Notes under the pieces: generated by a model
Database searches by the model: none
What the model was told of the DNA's origin: nothing
What the model saw: only the letters and a program-made list of their open reading frames with translations
Translations under genes and position numbers: made by a program
Part shown: positions 52,373-58,805 of the stretch, one piece after another
Position numbering within the stretch: the stretch's first letter is position 1
Layout: the number at the start of each line of letters is the position of its first letter
Assembly (NCBI GenBank): GCA_035550055.1
Contig: DASZRO010000051.1
Location: 1-58,805 of the forward strand
Direction of reading: 5' to 3'
Length of the DNA stretch: 58,805 nt
DNA from: Mycobacteriales bacterium
GTDB lineage: Bacteria > Actinomycetota > Actinomycetes > JAFAQI01

Positions 52373-53787
52373 GCGGGATCGTCGAGCCGGTCGGGGAGAT
52401 CCCGGCCGCCGACCAGCTCGGCCGGGTCCACCTGATGGGGATCGGCGGCGCCGGGATGAGCGGGATCGCCCGGCTGCTGCTCTCCCGCGGCGTGGCGGTC
52501 AGCGGGTGCGACGCGAAGGAGTCCGCGGCGCTCGCGGCGCTGCGACCGCTCGGCGTCACCGTCTCGATCGGCCACGACCCGGCGCACTGCGCCGAGGTCG
52601 ACACGGTCGTCGTGTCCAGCGCGATTCGCCCGACCAACCCCGAGCTGGAGCGGGCGCACGAGGTCGGGCGGCTGGTGCTGCCACGGGCCGCCGCGCTCGC
52701 GTCGGTGATGGCCGACCGGATCGGGCTGGCCGTCGCCGGGACCCACGGCAAGACCACGACGACCTCGATGCTGACCGTTGCGATGCACGCCTGCGGTCGC
52801 GACCCGAGCTACGCGATCGGCGGCGACCTCAACGAACCCGGGTCGAACGCCCACCACGGCACGGGCGAGTTCTTCGTCGCCGAGGCCGACGAGAGCGACC
52901 GCTCCTTCCTGCTGCTCTCGCCGCACGGCGCGGTCGTCACCAACGTCGAACCGGACCACTTGGACAACTACGGCGACCCGGCGGCGGTCCACGCCGCGTT
53001 CGAGGCCTTCGTCGGACGCGTCACGCCCGGCGGCCCGCTGCTGCTGGGTGCCGACGATCCGGGCTCACGCGCCCTCGTCGAGCCGGCCCGGGCCCGGGGC
53101 CTCGACGTCCGGACCTTCGGCGTCGCCGCCGACGCCGACGTCCGGGTCGACGACCTGGTCGTCGCACCCGGGGGCTCACGCTTCGACCTGGTCGTCGGCG
53201 GCCGCCGGCTCGGGCCGGTCGAGCTCGCGGTCCCCGGCGCCTTCAACGCCGTCAACGCCGCCGGCGCGCTCGGGCTCGGGCTCGCGGTCAGGCTGCCGTT
53301 CGCCGACATGATCCGCGGGCTGGCTGCCTTCTCCGGCGCCCGGCGCCGCTTCGAGCTGAAGGGCCTCGCCGGGGGAGTACGGGTCTACGACGACTACGCC
53401 CACCACCCGACCGAGGTGGCCAGAGGGGCGCTGGTCGCGGCCCGCGGCGCGGCCCGCGACGGCCGGGTGATCGCGGTGTTCCAGCCGCACCTCTACAGCC
53501 GCACCCAGCGCTTCGCCGCCGAGTTTGCCGAGGCGCTCGGCGCCGCCGACGTGGTCGTGGTGATGGACGTCTACGCCGCCCGGGAAGACCCGCTTCCCGG
53601 GGTCACCGGGCGGCTGATCGCCGACGCCGTGCCCGCGCCGGCCGAGGTCCACTTCGAGCCGAGCTGGGCGGCCGTCCCGACGCTGGTCGCAGAGCTGGCG
53701 AGACCGGGCGACGTGGTGATCACCATCGGCGCGGGGGACGTCACCATGATCGGCCCAGCCGTCCTCGACGAGCTTGCCGGGGCGTAG
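52369..53787 (+). CDS. murC: UDP-MurNAc:L-alanine ligase
   Basis: About 472 residues: VHLMGIGGAGMSGIARLLLSRG at the N-terminus, SSAIRPTNPEL, GTHGKTTTTSMLTVAM (ATP), EADESDRSFL, NVEPDHLDNYG, DDYAHHPTE and FQPHLYSRTQRF. It adds L-Ala to UDP-MurNAc. The GTG at 52369 overlaps the mini-ORF stop; an in-frame GTG at 52348 would add seven residues and has no ribosome site. ftsQ would be expected next but is absent. Confidence 0.95.
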   Translation: MSGIVEPVGEIPAADQLGRVHLMGIGGAGMSGIARLLLSRGVAVSGCDAKESAALAALRPLGVTVSIGHDPAHCAEVDTVVVSSAIRPTNPELERAHEVGRLVLPRAAALASVMADRIGLAVAGTHGKTTTTSMLTVAMHACGRDPSYAIGGDLNEPGSNAHHGTGEFFVAEADESDRSFLLLSPHGAVVTNVEPDHLDNYGDPAAVHAAFEAFVGRVTPGGPLLLGADDPGSRALVEPARARGLDVRTFGVAADADVRVDDLVVAPGGSRFDLVVGGRRLGPVELAVPGAFNAVNAAGALGLGLAVRLPFADMIRGLAAFSGARRRFELKGLAGGVRVYDDYAHHPTEVARGALVAARGAARDGRVIAVFQPHLYSRTQRFAAEFAEALGAADVVVVMDVYAAREDPLPGVTGRLIADAVPAPAEVHFEPSWAAVPTLVAELARPGDVVITIGAGDVTMIGPAVLDELAGA

Positions 53788-53795
53788 GACGTCGG

Positions 53796-53831
53796 GTGTC
53801 GGCGGTGGACGGATATCCGGGGCGCGACTGA
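53796..53831 (+). other. Tiny ORF after murC, possible ftsQ remnant
   Basis: GTG followed by ten codons and TGA, starting 9 nt after murC where ftsQ would start. It is too short to judge; calling it the start of a deleted ftsQ is speculation. Confidence 0.2.
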
Positions 53832-53946
53832 GGCTCGCCCGTTGCTCGGGTTCGCCTTTTTACGTCTGCGCCGCGGGTATCCACCTACGGCCGCACAACC
53901 ACGCTCGTTTCGGGCGTTGGGCCGCGCGCAGGTAGTGATTCTCAAG

Positions 53947-53960
53947 TTGAGATAGAGACT
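53947..53960 (+). repeat. TTGAGATAGAGACT, first copy of an imperfect repeat upstream of ftsZ
   Basis: Matches 54078-54092 (TTGAGGTTGAGAGTT) with few differences. I recall that a TTGAGGTTGAGAG-like string before ftsZ is common in actinobacteria; its role is unknown to me. Confidence 0.4.
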
Positions 53961-54011
53961 GGCCGAGTGAGGAACTTATGCACCGTTACGCGGGAATCAT
54001 GGTCGCAGGCC

Positions 54012-54041
54012 TTGACCGCCGGGTGCCGTCCCCCGTAATGT
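54012..54041 (+). promoter_or_regulatory. Probable ftsZ promoter
   Basis: TTGACC (54012-54017), an 18-bp spacer and TAATGT (54036-54041), about 195 bp before the ftsZ start. This gives ftsZ its own promoter besides read-through from the dcw operon. Confidence 0.6.
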
Positions 54042-54077
54042 CCCCGGGCTTCGAGCGGGGCAACTCCAGCCCTTCAC

Positions 54078-54092
54078 TTGAGGTTGAGAGTT
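54078..54092 (+). repeat. TTGAGGTTGAGAGTT, second copy of the repeat upstream of ftsZ
   Basis: Lies downstream of the predicted promoter, so it would be inside the ftsZ leader RNA. See the copy at 53947. Confidence 0.4.
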
Positions 54093-54236
54093 TTCCCCGA
54101 CTCTCGAGGACACTCGAGCCAGTCATCGGAGCTTGGTGACCGCAGTGTCGGCGACACCTTCCCCGGGTCGCCGGCGATGCGGTCACCGCAGTGGACCCCC
54201 CGCTCCGCCGTCACAACCCGTGGAGGCATGAAGCTC

Positions 54237-55490
54237 GTGGCAGCACCGCAGAACTACCTCGCCGTGATCAAGGTCGTCGGCATCGGTGGTGGTGGCGTCA
54301 ACGCCGTCAACCGGATGATCGAGGTCGGCCTCAAGGGGGTCGAGTTCATCGCGGTCAACACCGACGCACAGGCCCTGCTGATGAGCGACGCCGACGTCAA
54401 GCTCGACGTCGGGCGCGACCTGACCCGGGGCCTCGGCGCCGGTGCCGACCCGGCGGTCGGCCGGCAGGCCGCTGAGGACAACGTCGAGGAGATCGAGGAG
54501 GTCCTCAAGGGGGCCGACATGGTCTTCGTCACCGCCGGTGAGGGCGGCGGCACCGGGACCGGCGGCGCCCCCGTGGTCGCCCGGATCGCCCGCGAGCTTG
54601 GCGCGCTGACGATCGGGGTCGTGACCCGGCCGTTCTCCTTCGAGGGCAAGCGCCGGTCGTCCCAGGCCGAGGAGGGGATCGCGGCGCTCCGCGAGGAGGT
54701 CGACACCCTCATCGTCATCCCGAACGACCGGCTGCTGTCGATCAGCGACAAGCGGGTCAGCGTCCTGGAGGCGTTCCACTCGGCCGACCAGGTCCTGCTC
54801 TCCGGCGTCCAGGGCATCACCGACCTGATCACCACCCCAGGTCTGATCAACCTCGACTTCGCCGACGTGAAGTCCGTCATGACCGGCGCCGGCACCGCCC
54901 TGATGGGCATCGGGTCGGCCCGAGGCGACGACCGCGCCCTGGTCGCTGCGGAAGGCGCCATCGCCAGCCCGCTGCTCGAGGCGTCCATCGAGGGCGCTCA
55001 CGGCGTACTGATGAACGTGTCGGGTGGCAGCGACCTGGGGCTGTTCGAGATCCACGAGGCGGCGCAGCTGGTCGCCGAAGCCGCTCACCCGGAGGCGAAC
55101 ATCATCTTCGGCGCCGTCATCGACGACGCGCTCGGCGACGAAGTGCGCGTCACGGTCATCGCGGCCGGCTTCGACGGTGGGATGCCGCGGGCGCGGCTGT
55201 TCGAGCCGCGGCGCGCCCAGCAGGCGCCCGCCGTGGAGCGGGAGCGGGAGCGCCCGGCGCCGGCGGTCGAGTTCGACGACGAGGAAGACGACGGTCTGCT
55301 GCTGACGGAGCTGACCGAGACCCCGCCGCCGCCCCCGGTGCGCGCCCCGCGGCGTGCGCCGGCCCCCGAGCCCGCGCCGGAGCCGGCCCGGGAGCGTGAG
55401 CCGGCCCGGGCGTCGCGGCCGACCCCGCCGCGCCGGACGATCGTCTTCGACGACTCCGACGACCTCGACGTTCCCGACTTCCTGAAGTAG
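54237..55490 (+). CDS. ftsZ: Cell division protein FtsZ
   Basis: 417 residues. It begins [20 protein letters not shown], has the tubulin signature [12 protein letters not shown], the T7 loop [11 protein letters not shown], and the conserved C-terminal peptide [10 protein letters not shown] that binds SepF and FtsW/FtsA-type partners. A linker of about 90 residues rich in Pro, Arg and Glu precedes the peptide. I chose the GTG at 54237 because GGAGG is 10 nt upstream and the N-terminus then matches other actinobacteria; an ATG at 54228 is only one base from that site. Confidence 0.96.
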   Translation: MAAPQNYLAVIKVVGIGGGGVNAVNRMIEVGLKGVEFIAVNTDAQALLMSDADVKLDVGRDLTRGLGAGADPAVGRQAAEDNVEEIEEVLKGADMVFVTAGEGGGTGTGGAPVVARIARELGALTIGVVTRPFSFEGKRRSSQAEEGIAALREEVDTLIVIPNDRLLSISDKRVSVLEAFHSADQVLLSGVQGITDLITTPGLINLDFADVKSVMTGAGTALMGIGSARGDDRALVAAEGAIASPLLEASIEGAHGVLMNVSGGSDLGLFEIHEAAQLVAEAAHPEANIIFGAVIDDALGDEVRVTVIAAGFDGGMPRARLFEPRRAQQAPAVERERERPAPAVEFDDEEDDGLLLTELTETPPPPPVRAPRRAPAPEPAPEPAREREPARASRPTPPRRTIVFDDSDDLDVPDFLK

Positions 55491-55501
55491 CTCGTTCGAC
55501 G

Positions 55502-56263
55502 TTGGCCGGCATCGACCTGATCGACGCCGGGTTCGCGGCTGGCCTCGTCGGCGGGTTCACCACCCGCGCGGGCGGGCACAGCCCGCCGCCGTGGGATGCG
55601 CTCAACCTCGCGCTGCACGTCGAGGACGAGCCGGCGCGGGTACTTGCCAACCGCGAGCGCCTCACCCGCCGGATCGGGAGCGCGCCCATCAGCTTCCCGC
55701 AGCAGGTTCACGGGCCGGGAGTGCTCGCCGTCGACCGTGCGACTGCGGCTGAACCCGGGATCACCCGGGAGGGCGCCCCGGGGGTCGACGCGTTGGTGAC
55801 GGGCGTGCCCGGAGTGCCGCTCGGTGTCCTTGTTGCCGACTGCCTTCCGGTGCTGCTCGCCGACCGCGATCACGGGGTCGTCGCCGCGGCGCACGCCGGC
55901 CGTCGTGGTCTGGCGGAGGGGGTGCTGCAGGCCACGCTCGCGACGATGGCCGAGCTCGGCGCGACGCCCGCCACGACGATCGCCGTGATCGGCCCGGCGA
56001 TCTGCGGCCGCTGCTATGAGGTTCCCGCCGAGCTGCGCGAGCAGGTGGCGGCCGTCGTCCCGGGATCGGCCTGCCAGACGCGCGCCGGCACGCCGGGGCT
56101 CGACCTGCCGGCCGGAGCCGAGCGGCTGCTGCGTGCGGCCGGCGTGTCGCAGGTGTCCCTCACCGGTCACTGCACGGCCGAGGACGGGCGCTTCTACTCC
56201 TACCGCCGCGACGGGCTCACCGGGCGATTCGCCGGGTTCGTGATGATCGAGCCCGATGCCTGA
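55502..56263 (+). CDS. pgeF: Peptidoglycan editing factor / purine nucleoside phosphorylase-like multicopper oxidase-fold (YfiH, PgeF)
   Basis: 253 residues with the YfiH pattern: GGFTTRAGGHS, SFPQQVHG with the metal-binding His, VLVADCLPVLLAD with the Cys, AAAHAGRRGL with the second His, and IGPAICGRCYEV. Zn-binding enzymes of this family act on nucleosides and, in E. coli, keep L-Ser out of peptidoglycan. The best start is TTG at 55502, since no ATG or GTG lies before the conserved core. 11 nt after ftsZ. Confidence 0.9.
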   Translation: MAGIDLIDAGFAAGLVGGFTTRAGGHSPPPWDALNLALHVEDEPARVLANRERLTRRIGSAPISFPQQVHGPGVLAVDRATAAEPGITREGAPGVDALVTGVPGVPLGVLVADCLPVLLADRDHGVVAAAHAGRRGLAEGVLQATLATMAELGATPATTIAVIGPAICGRCYEVPAELREQVAAVVPGSACQTRAGTPGLDLPAGAERLLRAAGVSQVSLTGHCTAEDGRFYSYRRDGLTGRFAGFVMIEPDA

Positions 56264-56960
56264 CCGCCGCGGCGAGCTCACGGCCAGCTTGCGCGCCCTC
56301 GACGACCGGATCCGGCGCGCCTGCGACGCCGCAGGACGGGATCGCGCCGGGCTGACCCTGATCGCTGTGACGAAGACCTTCCCGGCATCAGACGTCCGGC
56401 TGCTGGCGCAGATCGGCGTCACCGACGTCGGCGAGAACCGCGACGACGAGGCGCGTGCCAAGCATGCGGCGTGCGCCGACCTGCCGCTGGCCTGGCACTT
56501 CGTCGGTCAAGTGCAGCGGCGCAAGGCCCGCTCGGTCGCGTCGTACGCCGACGTCGTCCACTCGATCGACCGGCCGGAGCTCGTCGCCGCACTCGGCGCG
56601 GCCGCGGCAGGGGCCGGCCGGGTCGTCGCCGGCCTGGTCCAGGTCTCGCTCGATCCGCCGGGAACCGCAGGCCGTGCCGGCGTGGACCCGGCGGGCGTCG
56701 TCGAGCTCGCCGAGCAGATCCACGCGACGGCCGGACTGGTCCCGGCCGGGGTCATGGCGGTGGCGCCGCTCGGCGCCGACCCGCGGCCGGCGTTTCGCCG
56801 GTTGGCAGAGGTCTCCGCCCGGCTGCGCGAGGTGTTCCCGGCCGCGACGGTCGTGTCGGCGGGGATGAGCGGCGATCTCGAAGCGGCCATCGAACACGGT
56901 GCGACACACCTGCGTGTCGGAACGGCGTTGTTGGGCGGTCGCGGGGCATTGGTCGGTTAG
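56256..56960 (+). CDS. yggS: PLP homeostasis protein (YggS/PROSC family)
   Basis: 234 residues of the alanine-racemase-like barrel: [16 protein letters not shown] with the PLP lysine, [25 protein letters not shown], and the C-terminal [27 protein letters not shown] (two blocks). It binds PLP and buffers its level. ATG overlaps the pgeF stop by 8 bp. Confidence 0.94.
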   Translation: MPDRRGELTASLRALDDRIRRACDAAGRDRAGLTLIAVTKTFPASDVRLLAQIGVTDVGENRDDEARAKHAACADLPLAWHFVGQVQRRKARSVASYADVVHSIDRPELVAALGAAAAGAGRVVAGLVQVSLDPPGTAGRAGVDPAGVVELAEQIHATAGLVPAGVMAVAPLGADPRPAFRRLAEVSARLREVFPAATVVSAGMSGDLEAAIEHGATHLRVGTALLGGRGALVG

Positions 56961-57024
56961 CCTTGATCGAACGTTCGGGCGCGATTTGCGCGCTCGGACG
57001 AGGCGAATGACCGGAGGACGTCGT

Positions 57025-57528
57025 ATGGCCGGCGCAATGCGCAAGATGGCCGTCTATCTCGGGCTTGTCGAAGATGAGGACATCGATGGCGGGTACGACG
57101 ACGACGCTGACTTCGACGAGCGTCCGCACGTGATCCGCCGGGGCGAGGAGCCCGTGCTGCGGGTCACCCGTCCGGACGAGGTCGCCGAGCGCCGGCCGCG
57201 GGCCGCCGCGGAGCGCCATCACGGGGTGGAGGCCGTCGACGCGCTCGAGGCCTACCGCATCACCACGGTGCACCCTCGCAACTACAACGAGGCGCGGGTC
57301 ATCGGCGAGCACTTCCGTGACGGCACGCCGGTGATCATGAACCTCACCGACATGGACGACTCCGACGCCAAGCGGCTGGTCGACTTCGCAGCGGGTCTGG
57401 TCTTCGGTCGTCACGGCAGCATCGAGCGCGTCACCCAGAAGGTGTTCCTGCTCACCCCGGCCAACGTGGAGATCACCGCCGAGGACAAGTCCCGGCTGGC
57501 GGGGGCTGGCTTCTTCAACCAGAGCTGA
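57025..57528 (+). CDS. sepF: Cell division protein SepF
   Basis: 167 residues: an amphipathic N-terminal membrane-binding part ([19 protein letters not shown]), an acidic/charged linker, and a SepF core with [46 protein letters not shown] and [20 protein letters not shown] (read in blocks). SepF tethers FtsZ to the membrane where FtsA is missing, as in actinobacteria. The ATG at 57025 has GGAGG 7 nt upstream; an earlier in-frame GTG is not supported. Confidence 0.95.
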   Translation: MAGAMRKMAVYLGLVEDEDIDGGYDDDADFDERPHVIRRGEEPVLRVTRPDEVAERRPRAAAERHHGVEAVDALEAYRITTVHPRNYNEARVIGEHFRDGTPVIMNLTDMDDSDAKRLVDFAAGLVFGRHGSIERVTQKVFLLTPANVEITAEDKSRLAGAGFFNQS

Positions 57529-57556
57529 CCGGTCCCGCGAGGCAAGCGGTATCACG

Positions 57557-57847
57557 GTGGCCGTCGCAGCATCGATCGGGCTCTACGCGCTCTATGTGCT
57601 GATCGCTCTGCTGATTGTCCGGTTTGTCATGGATTGGGTGATGTTGCTCTCGCGTAGCTACCGTCCGACCGGGGCGGTAGCGGCTGCCCTCGAAGTCGCC
57701 TACTCGGTGACCGACCCGCCGCTGAAGGCCCTACGCCGGGTGATCCCGCCCCTGCCGCTGGGCCGGATGTCGTTCGACCTGTCCTTCCTCGTGCTGTGGG
57801 TGACCGCAGGAATCCTGATCAGCTTGCTGGCGCCGCATGCTGCCTAG
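57557..57847 (+). CDS. yggT: YggT-family membrane protein
   Basis: 96 residues with two membrane helices (ASIGLYALYVLIALLIVRFV and LSFLVLWVTAGILISLLAP) and the YggT loop PLKALRRVIPPLPLGRM. It lies between sepF and divIVA as in most Gram-positive bacteria. Function unclear; some family members are tied to osmotic stress or septum placement. Confidence 0.92.
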   Translation: MAVAASIGLYALYVLIALLIVRFVMDWVMLLSRSYRPTGAVAAALEVAYSVTDPPLKALRRVIPPLPLGRMSFDLSFLVLWVTAGILISLLAPHAA

Positions 57848-57937
57848 ACCGGCGGCAGCCGCCGGACAGTCCGCCGACCGCAGCCGAGCGGCGTGCAGGA
57901 CGGGTAGCCCGGCTCGGTCCCGGGAAGGTCAACTGTC

Positions 57938-58805
57938 ATGCCGCTGACCCCCGAAGACGTCCAGAACAAGCGGTTCACCGTCGTTCGCTTCAAGTTCGGC
58001 TACGACGAGGAAGAGGTCGACAACTTCCTCGACGAGATCGAGGAAGAGCTGCGGCGGCTGATCAGCGAGAACCGGGCGTTGCAGCAGGCAGCGGCGCGTG
58101 CGGCAGGTGCGCCCGCCCCGACGGCGGTGCTGCCGCCGTCCGCTCCGCAGCCGGCCCAGCAGCCACCACAGCCCCAGGCCGCCGTGCCGCCCGCGGTCCC
58201 GGTCCCTGTCCCGCTCCCTGAAAGCGTCGGCGGGTCCGCGATCGCCGACACCGACGACACGACGTTGCGCACGCTGATGCTGGCGCAGCGCACCGCTGAG
58301 GACGCGATCGCCCGAGCGCACGCCGACGCCGAGGAGATCCTCAACGGGGCCCGGGCGAAGGCCACGGCGCTGGAGCAGGAGCTGCGCGCGGTGCACGCCA
58401 GCCGGCTCGCGGCCCTGGAGAAGGAACGCAGCGGCCTGGTCGAGGAGATCGCGGCGCTGCGGGGTTTCGAGCGGGAGTTCCGCAGTCGGTTGCGCAGCTA
58501 TCTCGAGTCCACGATCGGCGATCTCGACGCGCGGCCGAGCGTCGAGCCCGCGCCTGCCCCCGCGGCGGTGGCGGCGGCGCAGGCGGCCTCCGAGGCGCAA
58601 AGCGTGGGCCGCCACTCGGTACCCCTGCCGTCGGGGGCACCTGCGGGAGCCACGCCGGCGCCCCCGGGAGCGCCTGCACCGGGTGCGCCCACACCGGGGG
58701 CGCCTGCACCTGGGGCGCCTGCACCGGGTGCGCCCACACCGGGGGCGCCTGCACCGGGGGCGCCTGCACCGGGTGCGCCCACACCGGGTGCGCCCACACC
58801 GGGTG
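57938..58805 (+). CDS. divIVA: Polar growth/septum protein DivIVA (Wag31), 3' partial
   Basis: Starts MPLTPEDVQNKRFTVVRFKF, the DivIVA membrane-binding domain (GYDEEEVDNFLDEIEEELRRL), followed by a Pro/Ala/Gln linker, then a coiled coil (TLRTLMLAQRTAEDAIARAH, ALEKERSGLVEEIAALRGFE) and a C-terminal tail of repeated GAPAP/GAPTP pentapeptides that runs off the window. ATG at 57938 has GGGAAGG about 9 nt upstream. It organizes tip growth and cell poles in actinobacteria. The repeated tail is not usual for the family. Confidence 0.92.
   Translation, partial: MPLTPEDVQNKRFTVVRFKFGYDEEEVDNFLDEIEEELRRLISENRALQQAAARAAGAPAPTAVLPPSAPQPAQQPPQPQAAVPPAVPVPVPLPESVGGSAIADTDDTTLRTLMLAQRTAEDAIARAHADAEEILNGARAKATALEQELRAVHASRLAALEKERSGLVEEIAALRGFEREFRSRLRSYLESTIGDLDARPSVEPAPAPAAVAAAQAASEAQSVGRHSVPLPSGAPAGATPAPPGAPAPGAPTPGAPAPGAPAPGAPTPGAPAPGAPAPGAPTPGAPTPG
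58667..58805 (+). repeat. 15-bp tandem repeat in divIVA (GAPAP/GAPTP)
   Basis: Nine full 15-bp copies and part of a tenth, in frame. The unit is GGN-GCG-CCN-(G/A)CA-CCN, alternating between a GAPAP form (GGGGCGCCTGCACCG) and a GAPTP form (GGTGCGCCCACACCG). The array continues past the end of the window. Confidence 0.95.

Larger units (their letters stand above)
53788..54236 (+). other. murC-ftsZ intergenic region without ftsQ
   Basis: 449 bp with no recognizable FtsQ frame on either strand. It holds an 11-residue frame MSAVDGYPGRD (53796-53831), a pair of TTGAG-type imperfect repeats and a probable promoter of ftsZ. FtsQ of actinobacteria is usually 230 to 300 residues and would not fit. Confidence 0.8.

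Noticed and set aside
54078-54236. Extending ftsZ upstream to the ATG or other starts at 54078
   Set aside because: The added 50 residues lack similarity to FtsZ N-termini, and GGAGG fits the GTG at 54237.
58341-58799. Minus-strand frames of VWAHPVQAP or GAPGVGAPGAG repeats at the window end
   Set aside because: They are the complement of the divIVA tandem repeat, not genes.

Overview
The window is a piece of a high-GC actinobacterial chromosome; the genus cannot be fixed from sequence alone. Evidence: GC-rich codon use with many GTG starts, a complete mur-fts (dcw) cluster with sepF, yggT and divIVA downstream, an mraW-type RNA, a PASTA kinase with an Rv2175c-like DNA-binding neighbour, a DUF3040 membrane protein, an HEPN-dinB pair, and an actinobacterial LexA box. 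From memory, the backbone order resembles the Mycobacterium tuberculosis region from Rv2185c to wag31, with accessory insertions.

Region 1 (1-16.7 kb). A 5'-truncated Pro/Ala-rich tail-anchored zinc-ribbon protein, a metallophosphoesterase, an SRPBCC protein, an ArsA/Get3-like ATPase, a CxxCPxC small protein, ROK glucokinase and a degenerate EEP-fold protein lead rightward. Then come a TIGR00300 (LOR/SDH) enzyme, a membrane protein and an esterase on the minus strand, an acyltransferase and a two-component system. Glycerol kinase, a phosphofructokinase with pyrophosphate-type residues, a sigma-like/ZAS/membrane/Ig-like fusion protein, threonine aldolase and a DAHP synthase follow.

Region 2 (16.7-33.3 kb). 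An EamA transporter is followed on the same strand by a 19-residue aromatic-rich leader ORF and an intrinsic terminator ahead of DAHP synthase, a probable attenuator. Next are a PASTA kinase with a LysM/SLT lytic transglycosylase, a 2-hydroxyacid dehydrogenase, a TPP-riboswitch-controlled thiO-thiS-thiG operon, an Rv2175c-like gene with thiE and crtYc-crtYd, the crtB-crtI-idsA carotenoid genes, metF, a second CrtI-like oxidoreductase, a GNAT acetyltransferase and a YbaK-type editing protein.

Region 3 (33.3-40.4 kb). A perfect LexA box precedes an HEPN gene and dinB, which apparently starts at CTG. DUF3040 follows, then a minus-strand moxR-DUF58-transglutaminase operon.

Region 4 (40.4-58.8 kb). 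mraZ, the mraW RNA, rsmH, ftsL, ftsI, murE, murF, mraY, murD, ftsW, murG, murC, ftsZ, pgeF, yggS, sepF, yggT and divIVA all read rightward, mostly with overlapping stops and starts. MurE has the DNPR motif of meso-diaminopimelate ligases. No ftsQ is present between murC and ftsZ; that 449-bp gap holds only a tiny ORF, repeats and a likely ftsZ promoter. The window ends inside divIVA, in a 15-bp tandem repeat.

Across the window many genes lack a Shine-Dalgarno sequence and instead have a TANNNT -10 element 6-7 nt before the start codon, pointing to widespread leaderless transcription. Boundaries come from reading frames, start context and motif recognition; no database search was run.
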